DNA from: Mixophyes australis
Lineage: Eukaryota; Chordata; Amphibia; Anura; Limnodynastidae
DNA length: 64,000 nt
Direction of reading: 5' to 3'
Assembly (NCBI GenBank): GCA_036250195.1
Contig: JAVHZZ010000003.1
Location: forward strand, 296,513,565 to 296,577,564
The translations under genes were made by a program, and so were the position numbers. The stretch's first letter is position 1. Each line of letters starts with the position of its first letter. Shown in pieces: positions 1 through 12,609 of the stretch. The notes beneath the pieces were generated by a model. The model did no database searches, was not told the origin of the DNA, and saw only the letters and a list, made by a program, of their open reading frames with translations.

Positions 1-832
1 ACTTTGACCCCATAGTTGAAGAGAAGTGCATCCAGCGATGCCAGTCCAGTAATAATTCAGACTTGAGTGGCATGTGAATGATTATCATTCTTGGGTGGGT
101 AAGGTTTTAGACCAAACTGAGTGCTGGGTGTGCTCTCACGTGCCTCAGAGGTTATATTAAGTAGGACTAGTTCTCTTTTCACTAAATATCTCTGGGGTAC
201 CCGAATTATGGGGTGGGAGGCCATTAGGGGAAAGGTAATACAGCTAGGTCCCTAAGTTTGAAGTCTCCCAATATTCGGCAGGCCGATCACCGTTTCAAGT
301 ACCAAGAAACTTGAGTATTGGGAGACTGGGAAGAACGAACAGACAATAGCCCACCCCAGAAGTGTTGAAGAAGAACCCGTTGTTATTATTTGAGCATATT
401 TACTAACACAGATTGAAGGATAAAGGACATTGTTGATAGACATAGGATGAAGTTATAGGTGAACATGTTTTATTTAGATGTTATCTAAGCTAAAAGACAT
501 GCTTCAGATGAACTTGTTAGGCATGAAGAACTGTAGTAGAATATTATATATTGCTAATACATATTCTATCGTACCTTGTACCCTTTAAGATAGGTATTAC
601 CTATGTGGGTGAAGGGCATACAGAAGGTTAACTCCGAGCTCCAAAGGTATATGTTCCATAGGAAAAGAAAATTGTTTCTAGGATTGTGACTCTCTTTTAT
701 GGTAACCTGACTGATATCCTCAGACTGTGTGGTCATACATAAAGAGGGGACATACATCACAGAAGATGAAACGTCATACTAAGATCCTGCAATAAAATTT
801 TTAGGGTCAGGTGTACTCTCAAAAGGTGGGGC
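1..832. other. Intergenic DNA, nothing recognised
   Basis: AT-rich sequence with only short chance ORFs. I see no repeat end, coding signature or RNA gene before the LTR-like unit that begins at 833. Confidence 0.6.
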
Positions 833-1662
833 TGTCGAAGTCAAATAATTGGATGAAGTAAACCAAATTGATTAATATTGTTTTACCGTACGATTGCGAT
901 TAATATGCCACGTGTTATGATGCAATCACACAGGTTCATTACACACACATTTACATTCACACTTACAATTGTAAATAATATACATTTATTAAGGTTCCAA
1001 TCCACATTTATTTATTAGTAAAATGTATTAGTTTGTGTATTTATGCATAGATAATACTATAGTAAAGGTATTTATGGTTCAGGTGTTTTAAAAGGTAATG
1101 AGTTTGGTCTCATATTAAAGCTTATTTCACCAGCATTAACCCGGTGTGGACAGAGTAGCGGTCGCATTTAGCAATCGCAAGATACAAGCAATATGAGATT
1201 AATACGCAAAAGTACTTTGTGTGTGAGTCAGTTTGAGCTGGTTATTCAACATGTGGGCAATAGTTGGGAGAAGTTTCCCCTCACCCTTTGAAAGGATCAA
1301 ATGAACTGACCTATGACGAGCAAGCAGCTGAAATATCATATACCCTGGACCAATGAAGACCTAATTGTTATCTATATACATAGTGACATCATCAGTGTTT
1401 TTTTTCTATACTGAAGCTACATATAAGCATGCTACCCATTGTTCTGTCTCTCTCTGATCCTGACTACATGTGACCAAGACTGAGTGAAGCACTTAAAGGA
1501 AAATGTAATATATTCAGTATTTTTATACTTTCTTGCTTTATTATAACATCTTTAATGAGTAAAAATGGCTTGCTGTAAATCCTGCTATATTTTGCAATTA
1601 AATATCTTTGGGCTTTGGAACCACAAGAATCGCATTGGACAATGTTTTATTGGTAAGCGATA
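833..1662 (+). mobile_element. LTR of TGTCG...CGAYA family, copy A
   Basis: This 830-bp unit begins TGTCGAAGTC and ends CGATA. It aligns along its length with 14,190-15,023 (834 bp) and with 61,645-62,216. The inverted ends TGTCG/CGACA (CGATA here), the constant length and an AT-rich 3' part with an AATTAAA-like signal fit an LTR. I see no 5-bp target duplication, and the bases just after the end resemble those after the other copies, so the 3' boundary may be a few bases off or followed by internal element sequence. Whether it is an ERV or Ty3/gypsy LTR is open. Confidence 0.55.
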
Positions 1663-3781
1663 AAATAACTTTAATATGTGGTTGCCAGATCAGCTGTGTA
1701 ATTCAGACACATGCCTGTAACAAGGTGCAACTACTTCACAATCATAGTAAAAACTGCCAGATTTTGCTCTAATTGCTGAAATATGTAAAATGATAAAGGT
1801 CTTAGAACACTGTCTACTTTTCTTGGAGGAAACTGTCTGTCTAGTTCCCTGGTGGTCATAGTCCACTCCTTAATTTTGAAGTGTATTACCTAAAAAGGAA
1901 AAGATGCTCAATTTCCTCAGGGTGACCCTGTAGTGGAAATTGCATGATGTACAGACTAGAGCAAGGCTCAAGGCGTAAGCTTTAAGAAAACTACAAAAGC
2001 TAGTGTTACATATACACTTTTTTAACTCATTGACAAGAATCAACATATTTGAAGTTCCAAATTTTAATATATCCCCGCACAGAAGCATCTTTCTCAGTAT
2101 TTTATATTATTTAGAAACATTTCCTTTGCCACCAAGTCGGAACCTGTGGGAAACAAGAAGCTGTGTTCTTGTACAATGACTTGTACAGAAAGTACATTTA
2201 AAATTGGGCTGCGTCCAATTTCCATAAAAATCTGGACTCAAAGACAGGCAAAAATGTATTTTATTAGATTGGCTCAGTGCAATGAAATGTTATTGATAAT
2301 TTTTAGGAGTCCTAAAAGCATCAAACATAGCATTGTATTAATTAAAAGCAACAGACAGTACTGTAAAAATAATATATTGATTTAAATAGAAAATATGGCT
2401 TCTCTTTTAGATATCCAAGCTGTATGCCTTTAGTTTATTACATTTAGGTTTTATGTTTTATGACTATTTTACACAGTTTAGACAGAGAAATTTGTAATTT
2501 TGTCACTATAGGATCAGCCCTTGCTAAAATTAACATTCATATTTTTCCTGTTTACTCTACGATCAATCATACAGCCAAGAATGGGTTTTTTCCAGAAGTA
2601 TTTGTTGTAAATTAATTTAATGTATTAGAGTGAATGTCATTTTCTTTGAAAAAGCTGAAGAGAAGACTTATTTGCTTGTAGATAAATCACTCCTCTAGTA
2701 TAATTTACAACATTTGCATTTATAAGAGAAAACTTCAGCCATGTTGTATTGTTCTCCTCACTATAAGAAGATGATATTACTATACAACCTTTTTAATACG
2801 CAGTCTCATTAGCAAAGTCATGGTTTCATTTATTGTGATGCTTTTAGTGCATAATTATGCTTTTCTAAACAAAATTGTTAACATAAACACTTACCATTCA
2901 AAAGGTCTGCTTTGTAGACCTTCCCTTTTGTTTTTATAATTTACAGATTTATTATCCTCTCTAAACATCTGGACATTTCTCTATTTCATATACACCTATG
3001 GTTTTGCAGAACATCTCAAATCAAAAATAATACAAAGACACATTTATTGTAATACCATTTTTAGTAGCTCCCAAAAATATGTGATGTTGTAACATAAAAA
3101 GCCCCCTTTTTGGAAAATTTTAAACACAGTAAATCCATTGGCACTATTTCACATATACATCCCTCTACCATGCTTATACCACTGGTCACATACACTCTCT
3201 TTCAGAGAATATCAAACAGCTACTAGAATATTATAAAAATGAAGATCATTCATTGATTATTGGGCGAATATAGTATGTAGACAGGTCAACATGTCAACCC
3301 CCAGTACATGACATCAAACAGTTTGATTGCATACTATACTTTGCCTGTGAATAGAGAAGGCTTTTAATTTTTTATCAGATTTAGGTATCTGCTATAGTAG
3401 ATACATTGCACTAGGGCGTAAATTAAGATAGTTACACACCTATGCAATTATCTTGCAGATCACACGATTCATGACCATTTGTTTAGGTATTGCAGGGGTG
3501 TGTATGTACCAAAACACATCACATCTGTTGATTTGGTTTTCTAAACTTCCTAGAAATCACAATCAACAATGGAACAATGTTGGGCAAATGGGGAAGTGTG
3601 AATACTCTCTTGACCAGCAGCGTTGGCAGATATCTGTAGCGAGTGCATAGACACAATCTTTTCAGCAAATGGTTATGAAAGATAAAGATCACAGATCTGA
3701 AGGTAAATAGTGTAGGTTTGTACACATGAATCAGCATGATCATCATGACTTTGAATCACTGGTGAAATCATTAGAGACATG
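1663..3781. other. Intergenic DNA, nothing recognised
   Basis: AT-rich, with stop codons in all frames. The longest ORF is under 80 codons and has no recognisable motif. Confidence 0.55.
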
Positions 3782-3956
3782 GGGCTAGATTTACTAAGCT
3801 GCGGGTTTGAAAAAGTGGGGATGTTGCCTATAACAACCAATCAGATTCTAGCTTTCATTTATTTAGTACCTTCTACAAAATGACAGCTAGAATCTGATTG
3901 GTTGCTATAGGCAACATCTTCACTTTTTCAAACCCGCAGCTTAGTAAATCTAGCCC
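3782..3956. mobile_element. Palindromic MITE
   Basis: A near-perfect inverted repeat. The arms begin GGGCTAGATTTACTAAGC, run for about 78 bp with only about three mismatches, and surround a short AT-rich centre. It encodes nothing. This layout is typical of a foldback MITE, and the small number of mismatches suggests a fairly young copy. I see no convincing target duplication, so I do not assign a superfamily. A diverged relative lies at 17,650-17,815. Confidence 0.85.
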
Positions 3957-5379
3957 ATTGTGTCTTAAGTATGATCGCATAGGTGTGTACATAGCTTTAG
4001 AGTATTGGATTGATATGAATAGTGAAAAAGTATGATTACATTTAAAACCCCAAACAAATTATTGTATAAGTCTCAAAGATCTACTTAAAATACTAATGAT
4101 ATATCATCCATCAACTTTTTTAAGACTTTTTTTTACATCACCTCTACATTTTTATGACACATTGAGCCTGGTATAAATGGATTGGGAGTCAGTGTCCCAA
4201 AATTCTTAACTTTACTTTAGCAATAACTCCATTGTGAGCTCCCATGATTTTGAATGGAATAAAAGGGCACCTATATAACTTGTAGTTTGCTGAGGCAATA
4301 AAATACACCCCATGCTTAATTTTAGGCCCCAACTAAAGTAAAACAGGAACATATTTACTCTGCTAGTTTATTGATTCTAAATCATGGGAAAGCATTGAGA
4401 GATTAAATTGTAATCTGGGTAACAAAAGAGACACTCCTGGGAAAACTAGTAAGCGCTGCGCAGGTGTTCCAGACGTTGTACAAGCAATGCTCTCTGTGTT
4501 CCACATATTATGCTATCAGTGCCCTTAATGCCCCTTAATGCCCCAGTATATGCCAGATTATGTGCAGCATACATTATGAGAGTGTGGCCTGAAACTGTGG
4601 CCATCAATGCCACAAATGCCCTACACAATGTGTATCTCATTTAAGAAACACGCTTACTGCGCAGCGCAAAAATTATCTAGTTGCTTGTTTACTCTCTGCT
4701 TTCAGGAGACACTTCTGCAAAGTAGATGTACCCCTAGGTTTATGGGGAGAGGTGTACTAATGCAAATGTCAAATCAAAAGTCCACCTTTAGTCAATGCAG
4801 TAATTTTGTGTGTTTGAAGCTTTTTTACATTGGCACAAAAGTGAATTTCTAGGTGCACTTTTGCAGAGTGCTGAGTGCCCTTCTGCACAACCAGGTAATT
4901 TTTGGTTGGAAGTATTTGCACACTGAACATGCCATATGAAAATAAACATACTTACATGTGCATACCAATCAAAAACAGTAGAATTTGCACCACATACGTG
5001 CACTTCAGCATGGCATTGTTAATAGTAATGGCTAATGTTACCCTATTTGTCCAAATATAATAATATAATGAACAGTCATGTACAAGACGCTTCATTATAC
5101 AATCGAAATATGCAAGAGAAAGTAGTGTAAGTAAATAGAAACACCTGCGCATCCGTTGTGTTCACTTGACAGATAACTAATGCAAAGAGATGGATGCAAC
5201 TTCATATAATATAGTTGCTACATTAATGTATTAAGTTCTATCAGCTGGAGATAGTCAAACAGCCAAGAAGTTTATTTATGTTACACTTATGCTAACATGT
5301 TGCGATGAAACAAAGTATTAAAATTCCCTCAACCAGTCGGCACCTCGTTTCTCACAAACTGTGACTATAGAAACATATA

Positions 5380-5383
<4 letters not shown>
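3957..5383. other. Intergenic DNA, possible degenerate inverted repeat
   Basis: No gene. GC-rich motifs near 4,450 (AGTAAGCGCTGCGCAG) and 4,650 (CGCTTACTGCGCAGCGC) are roughly inverted copies and may be the ends of an old MITE. The last 85 bases (5,299-5,384) match 30,246-30,333, so they belong to a dispersed repeat. Confidence 0.4.

Positions 5384-5434
<51 letters not shown>
5384..5434. repeat. (TC)n microsatellite
   Basis: About 25 uninterrupted CT units directly after the dispersed repeat that ends at 5,384. The second copy of that repeat near 30,333 has no such array. Confidence 0.95.
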
Positions 5435-5436
<2 letters not shown>

Positions 5437-5884
5437 TTCCCATATTTGTCAATTATATTTAAACTTGTATATATTCTATTTGTAAGTAGTTAAAATGTCT
5501 GCCAGCATTGTTGTCTTATCTTGCAGACTAGTCCATTGTTTCAGCCTAGGCAAAATGATTATTGTCCACCAGTCCTGTATGAATTTACATCACACCAAGA
5601 GGTCTCATGTGTTAAGATAGGGAAAAGGTCCGCAGATAGAACTATATGTTTAATTACAGAGGACTGCATTGTATAGTTAAATGTAATGTGTCTGAGTTGT
5701 GATCTCTCCTGTTTAAACAAACTCTGCTGTACAGCCACATAATAATACCAATTCCTAATTATTTCAAGAGTGGCTCATCTGCTATCCCTTTGTATGTATG
5801 TTTACCAGTGAAAAGGTAAACACAGAATCAGGTAGGTCCTGAAACTTCTCAGAAGGTTATTTATGCCTTTAAAAGAGAGCTCCA
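5435..5884. other. Intergenic DNA, nothing recognised
   Basis: AT-rich, with no ORF or repeat end that I can support. Confidence 0.5.
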
Positions 5885-6960
5885 GAGAATAGCAAAGAGA
5901 CATTCACTACTGAATTATAGCTGAAGTCAGGATGGAGTTGAGATCTAGATCTCTGCCCTGATAGGAAAGGGACAATTGGTCCCTGGATTACTGCCTTTGC
6001 CCTGATCTATCATTCAGATCTTGGGAAGCTGTGTGTCTGCAAAAATCAGAGTTAAAGTGACTCAGAGCCACTACCTTGCTGGTAGCCTTAAAGTGACTAG
6101 AATACTGGTGAGGTGTTTTATACCCTGAATGTTGTCTATGCCACACTGTAGTGTTATTTGTTGCAGGTTATTATCTAAATATTATTATTGCTGTTTAGTG
6201 CTACCATTTTGTTAAATAAACATATTTATTTTATTTTGGATATTTGCTTGGTTGATTTTGAACTTTGGATAGGTACCAGGTAGGTCAGTTGTGCGACACA
6301 GAGCAATACATTAAACCCGTTATCATCCCAATTGTGCAAGCAGTGGAATCACCTAGTCCTGGTTAGGCAAGCCAGGTAGAGTTGCAGGGGATCACACGCG
6401 GTCTGTGGCAAAGTTGGTTGGGTACCATCAACCAGTATTTGCGAGCTGCAAAAGGATCCAAGGGTGACAAGGCTATTGGCTCAAGGTAGGTGCGTTCACC
6501 CTCCAGGCAGTACAGAATAGTGGACAGTGTCCCACAAGGGGGATCATAGACAGATGACCCCGGCATTAGGCTAGGATTACGGTCCGTCTAGATGCGAGAT
6601 AAGTGTGGCACAAGAGAAGAACATTGTACCAGCTGGAGTAGGGTCTGCATGCCCTCTCAGAAGTACTAAGTGAAATGAGAGCAGGAGAGAACCCTGCCGC
6701 AGATACTGTTCAGGGCCCGGAAGCCCTTGGAGCAAACTGCGTGGTAGTGGGTCCTAGCCCCACCAAGTATGAGAGTGGGTAGCAGCCCCTCTGAGAAAGT
6801 GGGATGCCTGCAGTAGGTTGGAGCTACAGGCCACCTACAAATCAGTACCAGTTAGACCAGCTGTGCGGTACAGAGCAATACTTAAGCCTGGTATCATCAC
6901 ACATGTCCTTACTGTACTCAGCTTATGCTTGCCCATCCCTGCTCACCGCTGTTCTGCCTA
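5885..6960 (+). repeat. LTR-like repeat with internal direct duplication
   Basis: Mixed-composition sequence with AATAAA near 6,215 followed by a T-rich stretch, like the R/U5 part of an LTR. A segment of about 50 bases at 6,272 recurs at about 6,848 with roughly 80% identity; the core shared string is ACAGAGCAATAC. The 575-base spacing could mean two LTR ends flanking a collapsed element. I found no clean termini or target duplication, so this is only a suggestion. Confidence 0.3.
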
Positions 6961-7439
6961 CCCAGGTGTAAGGGAATATAAGGACACTTTTAGCTTGTGC
7001 AGAAGAGATCCTTCCATGACCTGTCCAAAATTACCCTTCCGCAAGCTGCGTCTCTGCAGACAACCAGTGCCATGGTGGATCTAGGCATTTGCCGAGTCTC
7101 TGCCTGTCTGTGTGTCAGGACATGCAGGACAGTACAGTATTGTTCTATTAGTGCACACGGTATCAGAAAATTATACATTGCCAATCTGTGGTGTACTTTA
7201 AAGGAGGCCAGGGGAAAACACAGGATTTGTATAGGGGGGTTTCCACTCCACACTGCCAGTGGACATGACCAGCAAGCAAGACAGCGTGATTATTATTTTA
7301 GATAGTGCTAAGCTGCTCTACATCTCCTCCAATCTCCTTCAAATACACAGGATATGCTGCATGCTCTACTATTAGGTGAATGAATCACCCCTTCATGAGC
7401 AGAGCCATGTGAAGTGGGATATACCTCCTAACTCTCCCT
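6961..7439. other. Intergenic DNA, short overlapping ORFs only
   Basis: Two overlapping ORFs of 87 and 102 codons on opposite strands show no recognisable domain or repeat composition. I treat them as chance ORFs. Confidence 0.45.
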
Positions 7440-8165
7440 GTTGTCAGGTCAAAGTCCTGAATGAGTGGGTCAGTCCCCAAACTCAGGACTGACACACCAG
7501 AATCAAGACAGTTGGCAGACTGTCCTGCTCTCTCCTATCTGTTCTTGCTGCTTTCACTATTTGTTGCTGCTGCTCATGTCTTAAGCTCAGTTGCTGCTTG
7601 TCTCAATCCTGGAATGCTGGGTCCCTGTTTGGAAAAGGGAAAGGTACATGATATAGAAATCCCAGCAATGAGTGAACACTGTAGGGCTCTGTCCCTCTAT
7701 GCAGTCATCATTAAATCGAAAGCACCCACGTTTAATTATTAGGCCTATCTGCTTGCAACCAGCCTGAATGTAAATTAATTTCATTCACCTTTAATAAAAA
7801 AGACCCATTTCCCCCAAACATCCCAAGCATAAAATTATTAGTATTCACATTTAATAAATAAACCTATTTCCTCTCATGAAACATTAATTAGCATTTTTAA
7901 GATATAGAAATCCTTTTCCCCAAACTCAGCCACACACCCCAGCATTAAATTAATAGACCCATCATCCCACCCTTAATAAATAGGTCCGCACCTACTACAT
8001 TAATAAATTAAATAGTCCCCATCATAAAATAAATATCCCCCACTAATTGATTAAATGCTTCCATCCACCATTAAACAATTAGTCCCCACTCTCACCCTAC
8101 TATAATAGACACCCCATACAAAATCCCTTTCCCCCCACACTTAAATTAAAAAGCTCCTTCTCCTC
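7440..8165 (-). repeat. Repeat homologous (inverted) to 56,822-57,170
   Basis: Read on the minus strand, this segment matches the inner part of the hAT element at 55,004-57,725. Both have the GCATTCCAGGATTGAGACAA-type block, the GACAGTCTGCCAACT-type block, and runs of a ~60-bp degenerate unit built around AATAAATAGACCTATTTCC. The unit is repeated several times at 7,740-8,110. I infer a partial copy of the same non-autonomous family in opposite orientation. Confidence 0.6.
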
Positions 8166-8961
8166 AATGTGACATGGTGTGACACAGATGAAAAGCCTCC
8201 CCCCCATCCCCCACACATTCCCACACTTCTGTACACCTTTTTTGTCTGGTGCTGTATCTTATCTCCTGTTAGCTGCATCACAGTGGGTTACACACATGCT
8301 GGCAGTGTGAGAGAAGGGGCGAGGACACAGAGCAGGCGAGAGAGGGCTGTGAACACACAAAAGGGCATAGTGTAGAAATGAATCATAAATGATCCGCAGC
8401 CACAATCTGCAAAGTGGCTGGTCCTGAGGGAGGATCCAGCCACTGCAAGCATACCACACCTCAGGCAGGAGAAGGGTTTTCAGGCACCAGAAACCCACAT
8501 CACGGGTGCACGCCTGGAAGCATTGCCCTTATTCCTCAGTGACCAATGCTTCACTTTGAATAATTATATATCTCACTCTACACAAAAAAAATTATATTGT
8601 ATATTTGGAATCAGAGATAGGGCTTTCTTTTCAGGTATAAATAAATGTATTATTATTTATATTTTTATTTTAAATGCAAATCTGTACGGTTACTGTTATG
8701 TAATGAGCTTTGACAAGAGACCCTTATTTGGATTCCATATTATTAGCAGAATTGTGGCACATTTAAAGTGGCAATTTATACATTTCCATTGGGAGATATG
8801 TGGTTTATCATACTCATGATTAGATTGACCAGTGACTATTGCACGTTTAAAAGTTATTCAGGAGAGAAATAAGAGCCCATGGTATAAACCACCTTACCTT
8901 AAACTACATTTTTTACAGACTGATGACTCTGAAGGAATTCTTATGTCATGTTGATCCCAAC
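8166..8961. other. Intergenic DNA, nothing recognised
   Basis: Short opposed ORFs near 8,169-8,498 lack any motif. No repeat ends are identified before the hAT-like end at 8,962. Confidence 0.4.
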
Positions 8962-9682
8962 CAGGACCGCCATCAGGGGAGAACAAGGGTACCACTATAT
9001 GGGTCCTGGGCTCACCAGGGGGCCCACTGGCCACCAATGAGTTGTCTTCCCCAGCATCCACGCTACTGCCATAAGCCTGACAGTCACTGTGACAGCCAGG
9101 CAGCTGTCAAATGCGATCACAGGGGAATGACTCTCTGCTCCTCCCTATCTGTTGACTGTGTGACCTGATGTTACACTTTTATTTCCTTTCCATGGATCAG
9201 TTAATTTTTCAACTGATGCCATTCATTTCCTCCTTTTTCTCTCAGCTTTCAATATTTTGTCCAACTTTATGAAAGTGGAAGTGGAGGAGATACTGGCAGC
9301 TGAATATTCAGTGTGTATGCACTGCAGTACTTACCTACATATTGATGACATGCCTGTTTTAGAGAATGACAGTTATTCCAGTAAGAAAACAATGGATAAA
9401 ACACTATGATTTATATATGAGTATGTGTTAATATGTGATTCTTGAAGAACCAATCTTATACAAACATGTCACCAAGGACAGGTGGTTTTGTTGTATTGCT
9501 GACAAAATAACAGAGGTGTGGAGAGCAGCCACACCATATTGTTGTTTCTCACAAGTATCTGAAGCTTTCATATCCAAACAAACTGCCTGATAACAAAGAA
9601 TTTGATAATGTGTATTTGGCTTGTGTAAGGTCCGTGTGCTCTAGTGCAGGGGTCTGCAACCTTTTACTATCAGTGCATCTGT

Positions 9683-9691
<9 letters not shown>

Positions 9692-9725
<34 letters not shown>
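9692..9725. repeat. (TA)n microsatellite
   Basis: Uninterrupted TA units. It is preceded at 9,649 by CAGGGGTCTGCAACCTTTTA, which resembles a Charlie-type hAT end. No partner end is visible. Confidence 0.9.
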
Positions 9726-9728
<3 letters not shown>

Positions 9729-10976
9729 CATATAAGGCCGTTTGTTGCGCTGGAGCCTTGCTCTTCAATTTTATGACTTTGACATAATTCATTAGCAAGG
9801 AAAGACTCACAGCAATGCGGATGGACTGTCTCGGCAGGAAGAGGCGGATCCCCGAGTCACCTCCAGTAACCCTAGGAGACTGTGGACCGGAAGCCAAATT
9901 GTTGGGGCATGGTATGCTGGTTGCCCGCATTGGGGGGGGGGGGGGGAGGAGTGTGACTGGATTACTTACAAGTAACTTATGGTATAATTTTTTTTAAAGG
10001 AAATAGCGCAGGACACTTATTTATATATTTGCCAATGCATTTATTTTTGATATTGTGTATATTTCGATATAGAAAATCTTTATTTCCAAGACCAGGGGAG
10101 AGAATTTGTTTTTTGTGTTTTAACCTTTCTAGAGGAAATGCATTATTTCTGATGTATATATCAGATACAATAAGCCTTTGTTTAGAAAGTATTTTGTATA
10201 TCTTCTTGGTGTAAGGAAATGCCTTGTTTGGGGATTGCAACCTTTCTTGGGCAATTTTTATTTTTTTGGAGGAAATGTGTATTCTGCACCCATGCTAGTC
10301 TCATGTTGATTAGATCTTCTGATGTAAGTGTCCAATACCCCTTAAGGGAAATGAATGGATAATTAGACTTGCTGTCTAATTTTTAGGATATCACAGATAA
10401 GCGTAAATATGGTTAGCTTTGAATTGCATGTAAATCCATGTTTGGATAAACAAATTGCATCCCGATTCTAAAAATAACTCAGACCTCAAGGGGACTGGCT
10501 TATCCAGCGAGGCTGTGTTCAAATGTGTATAAAAACAGCAGTTTTGTATTAAAAGTTGTTCTTCTGATTTCATCTGACCTTAGCACTGGTACCTCCAATC
10601 AGTGTGACTGCAAATAAACATCACCTGCTTCAAAGACCTGCTTGAAAATATCTTCCATGCCGAAAATCCTGTGACCTACAGATTAGACCCAAAATCGAAT
10701 CCGTTCATGGTTGTTTCTAAGATTTGGACTCAGCTTTTCCGCTACCACCGCTATGCCTGCTACCCTGCAGCTCTCGTCAGTGTGATAGGCCAAGGGGGAT
10801 CCATCCACAGCAACCGTAATCCATAGTAAGAGGTCAGGAGTAGCAGCCCAGGTACAACAGTAACGGGGTACACTCGCAGTGTCAGTTACCCAGATGAAAC
10901 CCGGTACTGGATGCCGGTAAGGAGTCCAGTGGTGGCACCATTTATATTTATATTTAATTCTTATTTTTATTATGCC

Positions 10977-11514
10977 ACACAATAGTGCACCCAGTTCATA
11001 TTATCCCTCATAGTTGTACCCCAGATCATATTATGCCTCATGGTATGGGCAGCACGTTGGCTAAGTGGTTAGCACTTCTGCCTTACAACACTGGGGTCAT
11101 GAGTTCAATTCCTGATTATGGCCTTATCTGTGAGGAGTTTGTATGTTCTCACCGTGTTTGCGTGGGTTTCCTCCGGGTACTCCGGTTTCTTCCCACACTC
11201 CAAAAAATATACTGGTAGGTTAACTGGCTGCTAACAAATTGACCCTAGTCTGTGTGTGTCTGTCCGTCTCTGTCTGCCCGTCTCTGTCTATGTGTGTGTG
11301 TGTGTGTTAGGGAATTTAGACTGTAAGCCCCAATGGGGCAGGGACTGATATGAGTACTCTGTACAGCGCTGTGGAATTAGTGGCGCTATATAAATAAATG
11401 GTAATAATAATAATAGTTGTGCCCCAGATCATATTATCCCTCATAGTTGTGCCCTCAGTTCATATTATCCCTCATAGTTGTGCCCTCATTTCATATTATC
11501 CCTCATAGCGTTGC
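10977..11514. repeat. Short tandem array interrupted by a SINE
   Basis: Units of about 30 bp with the core CATATTATCCCTCATAGTTG lie on both sides of the SINE: about two before 11,046 and about three after 11,415. A similar unit (CCCAGTTCATATTATGCC) occurs near 21,500, inside another hAT element, so the unit probably belongs to a shared family of non-autonomous elements. Confidence 0.65.
11047..11415 (+). mobile_element. tRNA-derived SINE, copy 1
   Basis: The 5' part carries RNA polymerase III-type boxes: A box TGGCTAAGTGG at 11,058-11,068 and B box AGTTCAATTCC at 11,102-11,112, with tRNA-like spacing. The body includes a (GT)n run at 11,290-11,308, a GTAAGCCCCAATGGGGCAGG block and GGCGCTATATAAATAAATG, ending in a (TAA)n tail. 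The second copy, 58,990-59,313, has the same order. It probably depended on a LINE partner that I cannot identify. No target duplication is clear. Confidence 0.75.
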
Positions 11515-11798
11515 CCCCATAAGCTCCATTTGCACTTGAAGATTTTACTTGATTGTCAGCAAGAAGATAGATTTTCAAGAGATAACAGATGAAATGATAT
11601 AGTAAATGCTTGCAGGTATGTGTGAATAACTACTTATTTTGTCCTATGTTCTGATGCAGTTTTTCACTAAATAGAACTTGTCAGGAGGGTGGAGGAAGGT
11701 TTTTTTTTCAGTGTGTGTGTGTGTGTGTGTTGAAGGGGGGGGGGGGATTCTGCTTATTTCATTTGTACTGGGCCCCATGACTTCTGATGGCAGGACTG

Positions 11799-12417
11799 AT
11801 CTAATCTGAGATTTTTTCCTTAAGGCTACTTTTTCCTATGCTGCGACATGTATAGGTGGGAGCAATTTCTGAAATTACAGACTTGATTCTTACTGCACAC
11901 AGCTGTCCTTTAAGGAAACAGAACATATAGTTATCTTGTCTCTGCTAACCATCCTCTAAATTGTTATCTTACACTTAATAACATACTTTCTTCTCTATTT
12001 AATGGCTGCAGTTGTATGAAATAGTCTAATTATATAGTGATAAGGTTATACGTGCTTGTTATCAACCCATGTAGAGCAGAACATAAAGAGTGTGATATTT
12101 TCTCCATCGAATAAATGTTTTGTTAAGCACTTATGGTATGTTGGGAGATCCCCCCTCCTTTTCCACAATTATTTCCAAAGACTAACTGTCCCCATCAAAA
12201 TGGGTTTCCAAGCGCTCTCAGCGAATGATTGGACAGACTACCAAATACTAAAAATTCCTAGGTCTAAAAGATTTTGAGAGCTTAAAATATGTTTAATCAA
12301 GGGTTAAACTTGAATTTGGTAAGATTGCCCTAATGGCAGCATTACCAGAAGGAAAATATGCACCCCTTTGAGAACAACTATTAAAACATAATTGAGAGAA
12401 AGCTCCACATAGCTTAA
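11799..12417. other. Intergenic DNA, nothing recognised
   Basis: A 73-codon ORF at 12,056-12,277 has no motif. No repeat ends are seen. Confidence 0.45.
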
Positions 12418-12609
12418 GGGGGGAATTCAATTATAAAAAAATCTGCGCAAGTTGCCTCCGAGATTTTTTGTTTTTTACAGAAATAACACTCGTTTTTGCT
12501 CACACCCCACAGAGGTGTGAGCAAAAATGAGCATTATTTTTACATAGTAACAGTAAAAATGCACGGCCACGATGTTCTGAGGAACATCGCAGCCAACTGA
12601 ATCTGTCCC
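12418..12609. mobile_element. MITE with internal hairpin
   Basis: The left end, GGGGGGAATTCAATT, and the complement of the right end, GGGACAGATTCAGTT, are similar. The centre holds an inverted repeat, 12,482-12,506 against 12,514-12,538, matching at 22 of 25 positions around a 7-base loop. It encodes nothing. The superfamily is not assigned because no target duplication is clear. Confidence 0.6.

Larger units (their letters stand above)
8962..11798. mobile_element. Degenerate hAT-like non-autonomous element
   Basis: The left end reads CAGGACCGCCATCAGGGG. The right end, complemented, reads CAGTCCTGCCATCAGAAG and is followed by a GGGGCCCAGTACAAA-like block. The shared CAGNNCYGCCATCAG end is hAT-like. 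The flanks ATCCCAAC and ATCTAATC agree at only 5 of 8 positions, so either the duplication has decayed or the two ends come from different copies. The interior holds microsatellites, a G15 run (9,932-9,946), a short tandem array and a SINE, but no transposase. Confidence 0.4.

Noticed and set aside
4440..4680. MITE with GCGCTGCGCAG ends
   Set aside because: Similar motifs lie at both ends, but the inverted arms are short and irregular and no target duplication was found.
11047..11130. Functional tRNA gene
   Set aside because: A and B boxes are present, but the sequence lacks a closed acceptor stem and is joined to a SINE body with a repeat tail.
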